DNA of 64,000 bases from Brugia malayi (GCF_000002995.4 NW_025062476.1:982501-1046500); one strand, 5' to 3'. Shown: positions 1-14,366, counted from the stretch's first letter. Program-made: numbers and translations. The notes: a model not told the origin generated them from the letters alone.

Positions 1-659
1 TAGAAAGTCAACAGAAGAAAGAAAATTGTATAAAAATTTGATGTCTAATAATTTTTTATTTTTTCAGAAAATTGGAATAAAATAAATTTGAAATGAAAAA
101 TGAAATATTATTTAAAAATTATTTTTGAATTATCAACAAATTAAATTAATCTACCAATTGATGTTTTTATTTTCACAAATTGTAGGAATTTTATATATGC
201 ATTGATTAAATTGCAAAATAATAAATTTTATATTATTCTTTGAAATATTTTTAATTTATTGAACATTTTAATTTTTTAATTAATATCACAACAAAAAAAA
301 ATTTTTTTTTTGAACTTTGAAATATTATTATTATCAAAATTAATACAATTCATTTGTTTATATCCATAGGTTATACTAATTAAAACAAGTAAATAAAATA
401 TATTTTTCTTAAAAAAAATTAACTACAAACTTTCAATTAATAATATTATAAGAAAAAATACTAAATAAATAAATAAAATATAAATATTAGAAAATTGGAA
501 ATGAAAAAAAAAAATTAATAATAAATCAAAAAAAATGAATAATTAACATTGGATAAATTAATCAGTGAAACATTTAAAAGTATTTTTTTTTTACATATAG
601 AAGAAAAATAAATAAATAAAATAAATAAAACATTAAATATTATGAAAAATAAATTTTAG

Positions 660-700
<41 letters not shown>

Positions 701-2073
701 ACTAAAAAATCCTTTTCTAATTTAAGAAGTAAGTATAAAACTTTAAACTTTAATTTCTGCTTTTGAAATAAAAATAATTTAATTGAAATTGGTGTGGAAT
801 AAATGAAAGTAGGAAAATTAATTGCATTAAAACAAAATGGAATAAAAATAAAAATGAAATGAATTTCTAATATATAATGTGTTCATTAGGATAAAAAAAA
901 TAAAACGACAGAAGTATTAATTAACAGAAATAAATCTTTGATTATTTGTTAAAATGAATCATTGATTAACAATTTTTAATTTCATTTAATTTTTTTTTTT
1001 ATTTCAATTATTTTGTGTCAACTTTGCGAATAATTTCAATGTTTATTTATCAAACAAATGAATAAATGGAACTAAAGTAAATTAATTGAATTAAAATGAA
1101 GTCGGAGAAGAAATAAAAATAAATGTAGCTAATATTATTTAGTCTAAATTAATCAACTACCAACTGATAAGTATAATAACTGTTCAAGATGCTTTTAATT
1201 TTATTCAAATTTAATCACACCTGTTCTAATTTTCTCATTGTTTTACACTTTATTATTATTCTCTTATAAATAAGATTACAATAAACTTATTATCACATTA
1301 TAGCATACATTAATAAACCTATAAATAAAAAGAGAAAAAAAATTACAATCAAAAAATTTCACTAGCTAACAAGTTTCATTTATTTCTAACATTTTAGAAT
1401 GAAATAATCCATAACTAATTGACTATTATTTAAGTAATCATTAGTGGAATAATGCAAAGTAAAAAATTCAAATCATTTTATTGCCAAATTTTCAATCCAT
1501 CCATGAGATTTCATCTAATTCATCGATTGAAACATTCTATAACAAGATAAGTGATGCTTAAATTGATTACAAATTAATTTCTTACATCAGAATTACTAAC
1601 ATATCATCATGCTTTTTTCCATCATTTTCAACAGGAAACTGTATAATGATAAAAGGCAGAAGGTAGGTATGGTATAGATTAGATAACAAAACAATTTACT
1701 ACATAAATAATATATACAAAAAGTATCACTTAAAAATCTATTTTGAGATCATTGGAATTAGCATATCCAAAAAAAAAAAAAAAGAATTGTGTTCAGTGAA
1801 AATTGATAATTTACAAATTTAATTCATTTTAACAATCCTAATGAAAAAAAAAATGTATATAAATAAACATTTCAGGGAATGATCAAAGACTGCATCAAAC
1901 TTTTTGAGCAGAATATGTGGTAGAATACATAAATAATAATAATAAAAAATGGCAAGAAGATTATCGGAATCGCATTCTGAATAATATAAACATCTGAAAG
2001 AGCATAATTCCTTCATTGTTTAAATATTACTCTGTTGAAATAAAAATTGAAAATAGAACTAAACAATAGATTA
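1..2073. other. A+T-rich intergenic DNA, no gene seen
   Basis: This stretch is dominated by poly-A, poly-T and AATAAA-like sequence, with an (AT)n run at about 663-695. The few short open frames, such as one on the minus strand at 1,819-2,016, are rich in Phe, Tyr, Ile and Leu and are not joined to plausible splice sites. It lies beyond the 3' end of the guanylate cyclase gene and may hold its 3' UTR. I see no tRNA, repeat family or regulatory site that I can support. Confidence 0.7.
663..695. repeat. (AT)n microsatellite
   Basis: About 33 bases of alternating A and T in intergenic DNA. Shorter runs of the same kind lie at about 2,582-2,601, inside the last intron of the guanylate cyclase gene. 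Confidence 0.9.
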
Positions 2074-5000
2074 TCAGGCACAGTTGCTCTCGTCAACATG
2101 ATTGATCGATAAGTCCGAACTGTAAAGTGCATGAGTTAAACGATGCCAAGATGCATTTGTGGATGTACTTGTTGTCAAACATTTTTTCAAATTCTGACCG
2201 AACCGATTCTTCTGTTCCCGTTCGCGATTTTGTGACAAAGAAAGCGCACTTCTGATGAGCTTTGGCCATCTACAAGTATTTAAAATTTAAAGCTTCATTA
2301 ATTTCTTCCTAAATTATTTGTGTCAATTGATAACAAATAAAAATCATGAAACCAAAAATTTCAACTATTGTTTATTTAGATTCTATTACAATTGGAATAT
2401 ATGTACCAACTCTGTACGTACTTCGACATTTTGCATTTCTCCAAAATTAACGGACTACAAACATCTGACATCTCTGTATTATCAACTGAATATATACCAG
2501 CTTCATAAGAAAGCGGACGTTTTCTAAAATATTAACCATAAATTATTCGCTTATTCTTTACTCACAAAATACTTTATAATCTATATATATATATATATAT
2601 AATTCATTCTATAACTTAAAATGATTCAAATCAATCAGTCCTATTATAAAATAGTCTTTTATTAAAGTTTATTGTTCATTTTATCTCATAAAATTTCATC
2701 GTTTATCGTTTACTTATATACACTAGAAACATATATTTCTCTCCGTAATTCTTTCATATTTTTTTCGACATAAATGAATAAATAAATAAATCAGAGACCT
2801 CTAAAGTTGATTATAATAAAAGAAGTCGCTTAATTAAGCTCACCTTGACATAAAACTACCACAGAAAGATTGCATCATGCCATCACTTCTAAGATATTTC
2901 ATATTGTCAGATTTTTGCATCGTATTTATTTCTGCATTTTCTGCATCTTCCAGTTGTTGACTACATGCATCATTATATGGCAAGGAAGATGACCGTCTAT
3001 AAAAATTCTCATAGTTATATTATCCAGTAGAAAAATTAAAAAAAAAAAAAAATAAAAAAAAAAAAACCGTGAATGTTGTGGTAGAATGCTGATTCTTAGT
3101 AGATACTGCATATTATATTATATAATTGTGACAAATAAACTGAAGAATTTGTCAATGAACCATCCATAACTTATCTTTTGAATTATCTTTTGATCTTATT
3201 CAAGTGCATATAAATAAACGAGGTAAATAGTTGGTTTTAAGTAAGTTTTAAGTAACTCTTTTCCGCCTAAAAGTTATTGCATACATACGTATAATGTTGC
3301 ATATTTTCAATGACATACCAGGCAATAGTAATTCTTCCTTTCAAATAGTTATAGCATATGACTCTACTCTAATGAAGATAATTACAATTCGGACACTTTT
3401 TTTTTCCCTCCCGATAATCTCCTGATAATGTAAGACATCGAGGTAAATCTCAAGTATAACTATATCTGATCCTAGCTACACAACATACATTATCAGTTTC
3501 TTTATTATGATTTTATTTTATTCGTCTAAATTCATCAACTATGACACTTCTCATTAATTTATTATTATTGGCAACACGTTGATATGATTACTAAATTACC
3601 ACCAAACATCCAATGAATTTAACAATTCTAAACTAGAAAGTAACATGAGTAAATTGGATAATAGTGATAACTAATTGTCATTGTGTTGTACATTTAAATT
3701 AACTAACTAATTAATTAATTAATTAAATATATATAAATCACCTGTAAGGAAGAATCGAACACGTCATTTGTGGTCTCTTGCTATTAACACTACTACTCTC
3801 ATCGATATAGCCGCTGCAAAATTCCAAGTTATCATTACGTAGAAACGTAGCACGTTCAATGATACGACGTAATAATGATGGCTCTTTTCCTGCCAAAGAA
3901 ATAGATGATCCTTTGCTGATTGCTGTAAAAAGAGTTAAATATATCCGGAATCCATTTATATTCCTTTTCGCTATGATGTGAAACAATATTATATGAGAAA
4001 AATCGATCCTCAAATTTATGTAAAATAAAAATAAAAATCAATTTTGATGATATCATTTCTATGATTAAACGAACAATAAGAATAGTAATATAATTATATA
4101 AAACATACATAATATATCATAGAAATATGATCATTCCAACCTACATATAGTAAGAAATAAATCACAAAAGATATTCTTACAATAAATTATACGTACCCGA
4201 AGTGGAAAGTCTTCTATTTCGGACAGACATTCGTGGGAAAATATTCGGCGCCAACTTTTCGTCTAACAACAGCTCACATTCATCCTTTATTGCAAATGTT
4301 ACATTTCTACGAGATGTTAACCAATATGTAGTCATTAATCCTTTACCCTAAAAATGTTACATAATTAGTATTCATCATTCCTCTACAAAAAAAAAAAAAA
4401 ACAAATTAGGAAAATATATAAACTTGCGAATCAAATTTCCAAATTCATTCATCTAATAGTAAAAAAATTATTAATCAAGTGAAAAAAAATTTTTTTTTCA
4501 AACTCAATATTATTAGTAATCGATGTAATCAACCTTAATTTGCAGCGTTCCTCGTTTCTTCAATTCAAAACCATCAATCCTTGCTAAAACATCTTGTGTT
4601 TGCTCACTGCAGTGAATTTTCAGAGCTGCAAAAATTCTTTAACGTAGCAAATAGATACAAGTCAAAAAAAAAAAATTTTTTTTCTATAAATTAGATTTGT
4701 GAAAAATTTTGAACTTATTTTAAATGTCTTATTTCACATTAGCAAATTTCCTTCATTTTATCAGGTCCTAAATGAAATTTTCTTTTGTATCTCTCTATTA
4801 TAAGATAATTTAAAAAATTTAACAAATAATAAATTCTGCGTTTAATTTTTTACTACTTGCAACCGTTATCATTTAGTATTAAGTGTCATTAAATTAACTT
4901 AATACCAAGTTTTCTCACATAAAATGCGTCAAGTAAGTAACTTACGACAACCATTGCTTTCCATACGTGAAGCCGTATTCACTGTATCGCCAAATAGACA

Positions 5001-8000
5001 GTAACGTGGCATTGTTTTGCCTACAACACCAGCTACGCATGGCCCTGTATGTATGCCAATACGTAATCTGAGTTGTTCTTGAGGAAGATGTGGAATTTTA
5101 AAATTTCGAACAGCAGCTAAGAGATGAAGTGCCATCATACCAATGTGTTCTGCATGTACTTCCACTGGACGAGCTTCAGGCATTCCAGATACTACCATGT
5201 AAGCATCACCGATTGTTTCCACCTAAAAAATGACAATTTTGTTCATCTCTTTTTTTTGCTTTTCAACTTTTTAGTAATACCAACAATATTCAGGAAATCA
5301 TTGTCAGGTATCTCATCTCACAATTATTATATGATTATTTTGCGCTGTTAGTAAAGATGGCAATATTTTCAATCATTTGTTAAGGAAATGTTAGAATAGC
5401 ATCATAAAAATAAATAAAAATAACCTTGTAAACATCATACTGCTTGATGATATGATCAAACAGGGTATACAATTTATTGAGAAATTCCACTACTTGCAAA
5501 GGAGTTGATACGCCAGAGATTTTTGTAAAGTCAACAATATCTGAGAAATATATAGTAACAGAAGAAAATGATTCCGGTACGACATCAAGACCAGCAAGCA
5601 ATTGCTGAGCTACCGAACTGAAGAAATTGCAGACTGAATAGAATGTGTAATACTACAAATCATGGTAATTAAGTAATGTCTTAAAATAGACCAACTTTCT
5701 TTTTTTTAATCAAAATCTAAAAAAAAAAAAAAAAAAAAAAGCAAGAGAAAAGAAGAGAAATGTTAATAAATAAATGAAATTTAGAATGCTAAATTCTTTC
5801 AAATTAAATGTTCCTGAGAAAGAGTTAATTTAACATATTTTCTTCCTCTAAAAAAATTATAAACAGCCCAAAAAACATACACAGGTAGCATACGTTGAAG
5901 TAAATTTTCTGTTCGCCGTTTTTCTTCTCTTAATTCAGTAGTACGTTCGTCAACCAAATCTTCTAGTTGATTTTGATATTTCTCCATCATTACCATCATA
6001 TGATCCTTAAGGTTGACAAATTAGTTACTTCAATTCATTATAACGATTAGAAGTTCTATTTTAAAAATTCGCTAGAAAAAAATTATCGAACTCATAAAAA
6101 TTATAAAATACATGATTACAGCTCAAAGAAGAGAAAAAATAAAATAAATTTTAATATAAATGCTACTGTTTAACCTTCTATTTTCATCATTTCCAGAGTT
6201 TATAGATGAATTTTCTAAACATACCATAATATTTCTTTTATAAATTGGTTCAAGCATAGGTTTCAGTTTGTGCCGAATAGTTCGAAAATCAGGACGATTT
6301 GCTGGGATAGCAGACCAGCTCAACGTCATAACATTGATAACATAACTAGCAGCTGGAAGACCGTCACAGGATGGCCGATAATCAACATTATTCAGTACAT
6401 TTAGCACTACTTCTACAATTTCAGTGTATTATTTCACAAATCTAAGAACATGAAATTTCAGATAATATAATGTAATAATATAATATATAAATCAATGATC
6501 AAATCAAGAAGTCGCTTGTTTCTATAAAATTTTGGAGCTCATTTCTTCGGGAAATATTCAAATTCAAGAGATATTTCTATGACCATTGACAGCTGCAACC
6601 ACATAGATTCAAATAATATAACTGCCTCAAAATAAGTTCCGATAAATCTATAATCACTCTAATGTTTACTGATAACTATTGTGTTAAAATGTTGAATTCT
6701 GCAACAAATTAAAAAAGAAAAGAATTAGATTATGTTATGCATTCATGAATGCACAGATAAAGTTTTAACATATAATTGTTACAGTTTCATAATACTAAGA
6801 AGTTGATCGATGTGATAGACAGAAATAACCTTTGGCTGTTAAATCACTATTTCGGAGCATCATGAATGGTCCCTGTCGAGTTATAATTTCATGCAAAATA
6901 ATACCAAACGAGTAAGCATCGCCTTTTTGAGTACCTTTAACAGCATGCAAACATCCACTTTTACGCAATAATTCCGGAGATGTCCACAGAAAATTTTCCC
7001 ACTAAACATAAAAAAATCTCATAATTATGCATGAAATTAGTCTGCAAAATGTAAGAAAAGAGGAGAAACAGAAACTGAATCCATATTTGAAGAGTATTAT
7101 AAAACTTAACCATAAAATCATCACTTTCCCATTCTTGACCATCCCGAATTTCGTGCAATCCAAAATCAGCTATTTGTAAAGCCCATCTACTAGTAATCAA
7201 GCAATTGGTGGACTTGAGATTCCCATGAACTCCCAAATCCGATTCATGCAAATATATCATGCCCTATAAACCAGTACATAAATAACAACTCTTTCTTTTA
7301 AAATCTCTTAATAAGTTGAAATATAGTAGAATAATAAATAAGAACAAGTTGAAAAATACCTTTACAAGATCTTCCACAAATGATGCGATAAATAAATGAT
7401 CCAACTTGAGATCATGATTACGAAGGATATCCATTAACGAACTTCTGGCACAGAATTCTCTCACTACACATATTGATGAGGAACCAATCACTATTCCTAT
7501 ATATCTAATATTATTCTATAGGAAAAAACTAGAAAATTTACAATTGCAATTTAAGGGATATTTTAACCTTTCAAAGAAGCCATTAACTTACGTTAGAAGA
7601 TTCATTTTTCTTTTGAATGAAGAAACATTGTGAGATAAAATGGATTCTTTCAGAAAATACTATCAAAAAGAATAACAAAAAGAAAGAAATTATTCATTAC
7701 ATATAAACAACAGACATGATTATCAGAGATCTTATCCCATCTCATTGCTAATGATACTATTAAGAATTAATTTTTAATAGAATCTAGATTCTACCGATGA
7801 TAGCCACCTTACTGATGACTTTAGAACTAATGATTTCTACAAAACATATTTTTACAAAAGAAACCTCGAAATGAATTAACATTGTCGTGATGCAATTGAC
7901 GCATAATTCTCATTTCCAATTTGGCTGCTCGAGTCAATTCCTTTACTTTGCGAGGATAAGTAATTTCATCAATTGATACCACAGCCCCTTTATAAAGTGC

Positions 8001-11000
8001 AACACCACATAATCCAGGCCATCGTTTCTCCTGATTGCATTCCTCATCATTTTGTAGCAAAATCTAAAAGTCTTCTGATTATCACTATGTTTACTCTTCA
8101 GTGCTAAACCAATTATCCATTACATATACATAAATAACATTTCGATGATTCTAAATAAAAGAACAGATTGGATGGATAACGGATTTTAATATCTTTTGGT
8201 AATTGTAATTTACATACTGTAAATGTCATTAAAATTTATGAAGAAGAAGGTTACCTGATTATTTTCCACAACATATAATGAAGCAGCAGACTCACAGCAC
8301 TGCACAATCTTTTCGATTTCACGTTGATCAATTTTCCAAACATTTGACAGCTCTTTCTCAAATTTATAACTCCTGGAATTATTCCATCCTTCTCCGAGAA
8401 TTAAACGTCAATAGAGAAAAAAACTATGCAAACTGTTTCTCCTTTCTACCTAAACTATGTAATTGTGTTACATACCGATAAATCATTGCACTTCCAACCA
8501 CCGAAAAGAAGCAGAATACAGTAACTACTGTCAGGAAAACTGTTAACCACCAGTCTGAAATATCTTTCTAGGATATGTCTTAGTAGTAGTAAATGAATTA
8601 TTGTCAACTGAAAATTCAAAATTTAATTATAATCTTCAAAATTCACCAAATTTCAAATAACAAAAACATGAAAACAAGAAACATTGAATTCTTTATATCT
8701 ATTTAAACATGAACTTTGAAAAAGATGCCTTTTTTGCACATTTTTCCATGAAATCCACAGATAGGTTCGTCACGAGGTGCAAATCCAGTAGGCCATTGGA
8801 TATCACGTTTGAAGCGTAACAAAGGAAGATCACCGGTAAAGTCATGAACAAAATCAGCAGAAATATCTAGACCATAATTGAGTGGATAGTAATCAGGATT
8901 ATCCATATCCAATACTGGCTCTATCTCTTGCAGTGACAATAGAGTATAATTGCCTTGTGCATCCCCGTTGCTATTAATATGCATATCAAATCCTTGTATA
9001 CCTACAATCAACATCGTTTTTTTCAACTTTTCCATTCCTGAATTTAGTTTATCAAATCGGACAAATGAGAAAAAGAGGATGAAACAAATATACTAGCACT
9101 AGTAATGTTAATACATTAAGATATTCCAAATAGACTGATTATAAGAAATTTGTCTCCTTTTTTGATATACTTACTTCGATATACACGTCCCAAGATATGA
9201 CCGATGATCCGTTTCCCATCCGATATCGGATCATAACCAACTGAAAGCTGTTCATTGGCAGTTTCGTTTAATACCATTGTTAATGCTGATGCGTATAATT
9301 TCACCGCATCATATAAATAACATGCAAAACGATTTGCCTGCAAAATATAAAGATGGGAAAAATTGTACAAATTTATTGGCAAATATTTTAAGCATTAACA
9401 AGAATTAATTGTTAATAAGCAAAGTTAAAAATTTAAATTATGTAAGGAAAATTGTAAAACATTTGCTATTTTTACTTAGATAAAAACAGAATAAAATAGC
9501 AAGTGTGATTTATATTTATATTCTAAATCGAAAATAATACCTTAATAGAAGTTGCAGTACTGCTCTGCTTTACACCAAATAATGACAAATAATGATTGGC
9601 TTTACGCCAAAATGCTACAAATTCTGGAGCATTTAACTGCACCGGTGTTGGAATGATTGCCAAGGCAAATTTCGAAAAATTTACAACCTTTCGATCCTGC
9701 GAATTCAAGTCATCCCATGATTGCTTTACCGAAAGCAGAGTATCTAAAAAAGGCATATGCAAAATGGGATATAAACTTGTAAAATCATCCTGGAAATTTA
9801 GGATTAAATCTTAGAATCCTATAAAAAATTCAAGCCTTAGAGAATATAAGTATTAAATTAATTTAAATCTAGGTAGTTAAAAAGATCAGAAATTTCCATA
9901 AAATACCTCTGAAGAAGTGATTATTCATAGCATGATAGGTGTTCAACCAATTATAGTCAGGATCCAGATAAATCAATGCATAATCACCAGATTCCATTAA
10001 GCCCTGAGCTCCCATTTCTAGAAGTATCCGACGAAACAAACGAACATTTCCAAATGTCAGATAAACTGCAAAATTTCAGCTTAACATTGTCGAATCAAAG
10101 CAAAAGTAAATCACTTAAAATACTCTAATAAGTTTTCAGCATTTCAGCATCGATAAAAACAAAATAATTTCCTTGTCTGACAACATTTCAATTAATTTCA
10201 AAATAATTGGGAATAGAGACAGAACTTACTTCGAGTTGAAACATATGTGTCAGAAATGATTTGCTTGATGTTGCTTCGTTCAATTTCCGAGAATGGGTGA
10301 GGTACGGTACTCACATTTATGATCACATAATGGGTATCACTTACTTCTAGGCCCATATTTTGCTTTTCAATAGTACTCTACAATAAATTTTTTTTCATTT
10401 CATACCCCATTTTTTTTTTTTTTTTTTAAATTTAATACATTCAGTCACTGTTACAGCTGATGACACTACTCCATAAAAGTTCCTTTCTTTGTGAAAATAA
10501 TAGATCAGAGAGGGAGACAACACGTATTCGCTAACGTAAACATAAACTTTGCAACACGATAACAGATCGAATAAAAGCTCGAAATACCTTTATTGAACGA
10601 AATAATTCCTCATTTGCTACATTTCTCTCATAAATTATTGAAAATTTGCGCCATTCGAAATGCTTGAACAATGCAATCAATGCAGCTGTTATTTCTGTTT
10701 CCGTTGGTACTGTTCTCGCAAATGTAGGATATCTGAGATGTATAGATGAAAAATGATAACCTTCAAATTATTATGGCAGAAAATGTATCCCAAACTTTCC
10801 ATGATATCATCACAGAACGTATTTTAATATCCTAATAAGTTATTCATTCAAAATTAATTTCCAAAATACAAACTTGGATTTGTCAGACATCATTTCATCC
10901 TTGCATTTGTAAGATAGAATAGGTAAATTCTGAGCAGCTGCCATCGTTGCTTCCGTCCGACAATTCATTTCCGGACCGATGAAAACCTTTGCACCTTGTG

Positions 11001-12561
11001 CCCAATGTTGCATAAAAAATCGAGTACCTAAACCTCCATAAATAACTTACACATGTTAGAAAAGTAAACAAAAGAAAAAGAAAAACAATCATTTATCAAT
11101 TCTAATATTTCACTTTTCAACGAAATGAGATAAAACTTTGCTGCTCATCGCCACAAGTGTTGTTGAATGTATAGATTAGCTTATGATTTGGAAGTAACTC
11201 TGGGTCAGCATTCACATCATCTACGGCTACTTGCAAAGCTCCGGATATCATGGAACCTGAAGTAAAGTTAAGTTTTACTTTATCTATGTTATATACTTCA
11301 AAGTGTGCTTGATGAGAAATTTGCAAATATGGCATTATCCACAATATATAGTCAATTGCTACTTTTATCTTACCTTCAAAGTCTGTTCGGAAACATTTCG
11401 AGAGATAGCCATAATTTTTATCCCTTTCAGCTGCTGTTTCAATGTTATTAGCCTTAAAAAAGTAATTACACTCTTTCGTTGTTATTTTGCCTGAGAGTAA
11501 TTAACTCATGTATCAATATAATTTTTTTTTTTCTTCAACTATTTTCAAACAAACAGTTATAATAGGATGACAACCTATATAGATTGCTTATAAATCACCT
11601 ATAATGCTTTTTCCGATGAAATCCATTTCGGCAGTAAAACTGCAAAATTTTAGCTCTTCCGTAACTTACTGTAATATTGGAGGAACAAACCTCAGATAAT
11701 AATTTTAGCGAATCGAATAGATTTTTTGGAAACTGACTTATCGCAGCTAAATAAGATATCAGTATTAAACGATCACTGCTTAGCTTTTCATCAGCTACTT
11801 TTTCAAGCATCTGTTTACTGTTGTTCAGTATTCCATCCATTGCCCTTTCATGAAGGTTCTGCAATAAGGTCATCTTATATGTCATACATTCATATATTAA
11901 AATAGCTGCTTATGAAAAAGTCACATGTTGTTATTTCATTAATAAAATAGCAATAAAAGTCACAGAAGCAAACATTTATGAGAAATGGTACCAAAGAATT
12001 ATCAATTGCAAAAACACTTATTTGCATTTGAAAGTGCTCATTGAATAAAATTTAATTTTACGACTTCAGCATTTTCATCATACTGTTGCAAAAAGTAACA
12101 TATGTTATACTTACGAGAATGTATCAACTTGCTATTTCTTCGTTTTCAAAAATAATTTTCAAGAAAAAGGAAAATATCTTTTATTCAAAGTTTATTAAAG
12201 AAGCATATCACTTTAACTCTTTTCGTGTTATTTTCATGCTCTGAAATATTTTTTGACATTTTTGTTTTTTGAAAAGATACTTCCCGACATTCCATTTTTT
12301 TTAAAGGATATTTTTGATACTTCCTTTTCCTCACCCTTGTAACATATCAAAAATACAATAGAAAAAAAAAAGTCGAATAAGTAACCTCCAAAAAATCAAT
12401 GAATAAATAATTACAATTAGATAATTAATAGTAATTAATGAAACCTGTATAGATTGTTGTTGCTTGTTAGATATAGTATCATTGTAAACAAGTTGTCCAT
12501 TAATTATGATACCAATATAATATACCAAACATAATATTAGTAATCGAATCATAATTATCAA
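2074..12561 (-). CDS. receptor-type (transmembrane) guanylate cyclase
   Basis: This is a multi-exon membrane receptor that should make cGMP from GTP; in nematodes this family mostly serves sensory neurons. The chosen start at 12,561 gives a hydrophobic signal peptide. Ectodomain (ANF-receptor type) exons include about 11,120-11,260 ([20 protein letters not shown]), 10,710-11,010 ([12 protein letters not shown]), 9,900-10,070, 9,520-9,745, 9,180-9,340 and 8,720-9,003. The membrane segment is at 8,477-8,556. The kinase-homology domain (8,254 down to 6,220) has HGNLKSTN where active kinases have HRDLK, but keeps DFG, so it is probably a pseudokinase. A coiled coil ([18 protein letters not shown]) lies at 5,880-6,003. 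The cyclase domain (5,635-4,535) has both metal aspartates in FSDIVDF, the ETIGDAY and YCLFGDTVN guanine-binding motifs, and [10 protein letters not shown], so it looks active. Tail exons at 3,742-3,922, 2,844-2,996 and 2,074-2,269 join in phase and end at TGA. The exons just after the signal peptide are uncertain. I cannot assign a specific gcy orthologue. Confidence 0.9.
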
Positions 12562-13435
12562 ATTGAAAATTACATCTGCAAATTAATTAACAAACATTAT
12601 TAAAAAAAAAAAAAAATTATTTTCAGGCAGTTAAGCATAGATAAATGAATTTGTTATTTAAAACATAAAAAATCCAACTTTCCATCCTTTAATTTAGCAA
12701 CAATAAATTCTCTTCCCTTTAAGTTATCTTCACTTGACAAATATAGAAATGAAATGGGAAAAGCATCTTGCATAGAAATCTAGCAAAGGGCCGTAGTAAA
12801 TTGTTCCCATCATTTGTTTTGTGATTATGATTGGTATGGGTAACTTGTACGGGTGGGTAAATGTTGCAATGGGTAATTCGTGCCGATAGGTAAATGTCAT
12901 GATGCCATTATAGTTTTTTCTTTTTTTTTTCCTTGATAATTTCATGTAAGATAATGACATTGGACTAAGTAAACATAGTTCAGGGAATTTCACTTACATT
13001 TTTTAATTTAACCTTATGATTCGTTATTTATTATTTGTAATCTTTATTACTTATCACTACATACTTTCTTCGTTTATTTTATTTCTCGAATTCTTTTTTA
13101 CTTCACTTACCTTATACAATAATATGTTGTCGTAATGTTATCCTATACAATAATATGTTATCATAAATTCCAAAAAATAAAGGAAAACATAACATAAATA
13201 ATTTTCACTAACTGTTCTCTTTTTTTCTAACCGATATAGTTGCAAGTTGTTGTTGTTTTTAGTTTTATTATTGTTGCTACTATTGCTATTGTTGTTTTTT
13301 AATGTATTGTTAATGTTGTTGTTATTGCTATATATGTGTAAGATAAGTTATCAAAACAAGTTATAAGATCACTAGTAAAGAATGTCTTAATATTAGTGTT
13401 ACCATTTTTTCTTGTATTTTCCGGATGTCATCTTC
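12562..13435. promoter_or_regulatory. divergent intergenic region between guanylate cyclase and small membrane-protein gene
   Basis: About 0.87 kb separates two genes that point away from each other, so it should carry the promoter of the guanylate cyclase and perhaps that of the small gene or operon on the plus strand. It is A+T-rich, with short GTT-type repeats at about 13,240-13,330. I recognise no specific factor-binding site. The role is inferred from gene orientation only. Confidence 0.4.
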
Positions 13436-14366
13436 ATGAAATTGGCCTCATCATTGTGGTATCCAGTTGTGCGAAATTGGAAAGGAGTAGCTATTTGGAA
13501 AGAATCAGATCGTATTAAATTCCCAAAGGGCAAAAGTGAACGACGATTTGCCTTTCATAAGGTTAATTTATTGATCATAGTAATTGTAAAAATAAAAGTA
13601 TGATCAGAACAATTAAATTAACTTTATTAAATTTTACACTACTATATCTAAGTACTACCAGATCTGAATACTGTCCTGATCTGATAAATAGTGTGACAGT
13701 ACTATAAATTCATTCGCTAGTTTTTTTTCCTTTTTTTTATAACAAATTTACATTCTTATGATGTAGTCTAATTGCAATTTCTTGCTAGTTATTAAGAACA
13801 AGAAGAATGAAAATTAGTTGGAAAAAGATAATGTTAATAAGCTTTGAAATTGACTGTTAGCTAGATGTATAGACGATAGATTTTGACATTATGAGTTTCA
13901 TTTCGCAGTGTTTGTATATGTATATTCTACTTTATCGAATTGTCAATCATATTTTTGTTCTTGTCAACCATAAGCATCGAATTATTGAAATAAATAATGA
14001 AAATATTCGTAAAGATCTATACTAAATAAATAAGTTAATGGATATGTATTCCTGTAAAAGAATAGTAGCAAAAGGTTTAACTATTATTCTGCATCACTGA
14101 TTAATTTCATACGCTTTACACTAACTTCAAATTTGTTATCATTTGAAATATATCTAGCATTTCTACTACCTCATAATTGTGTGAAAGTGTTATTAACGAG
14201 ATTTCGTCATTTTCTTTGTTGTATTTTTCAGTCTCCAGCTATCTACGCCTTAATTATCACATCATATATACTCTACGCTCGAATCCGAAGTGATAGAGAT
14301 AAGAATTACAGACCAAGTAAGTCAGTTATTGTAAAATGTGAACGAAAATATAGCTTAGTGAGTTAA
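13436..14366 (+). CDS. small single-pass membrane protein, unrecognised
   Basis: Exon one runs from ATG at 13,436 to 13,561 and reads as a basic, aromatic-rich segment (WYPVVRNWKGVAIWKESD..RRFAFHK). It ends at GTTAAT. Exon two starts at 14,232 after a good TTTTTCAG acceptor and encodes one hydrophobic segment (SPAIYALIITSYILYARI) followed by charged RSDRDKNYRP. The joined frame is open and gives about 70 residues. The 3' end is unclear: either the ORF reads on to a stop at 14,364-14,366, or the strong GTAAGT donor after 14,316 is used and the gene continues into the exon at 14,703. Size, one membrane span and flanking basic residues recall small mitochondrial inner-membrane subunits, but I cannot name it. 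Glyoxalase I starts about 340 bp downstream on the same strand, so the two may form an operon. Confidence 0.55.
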
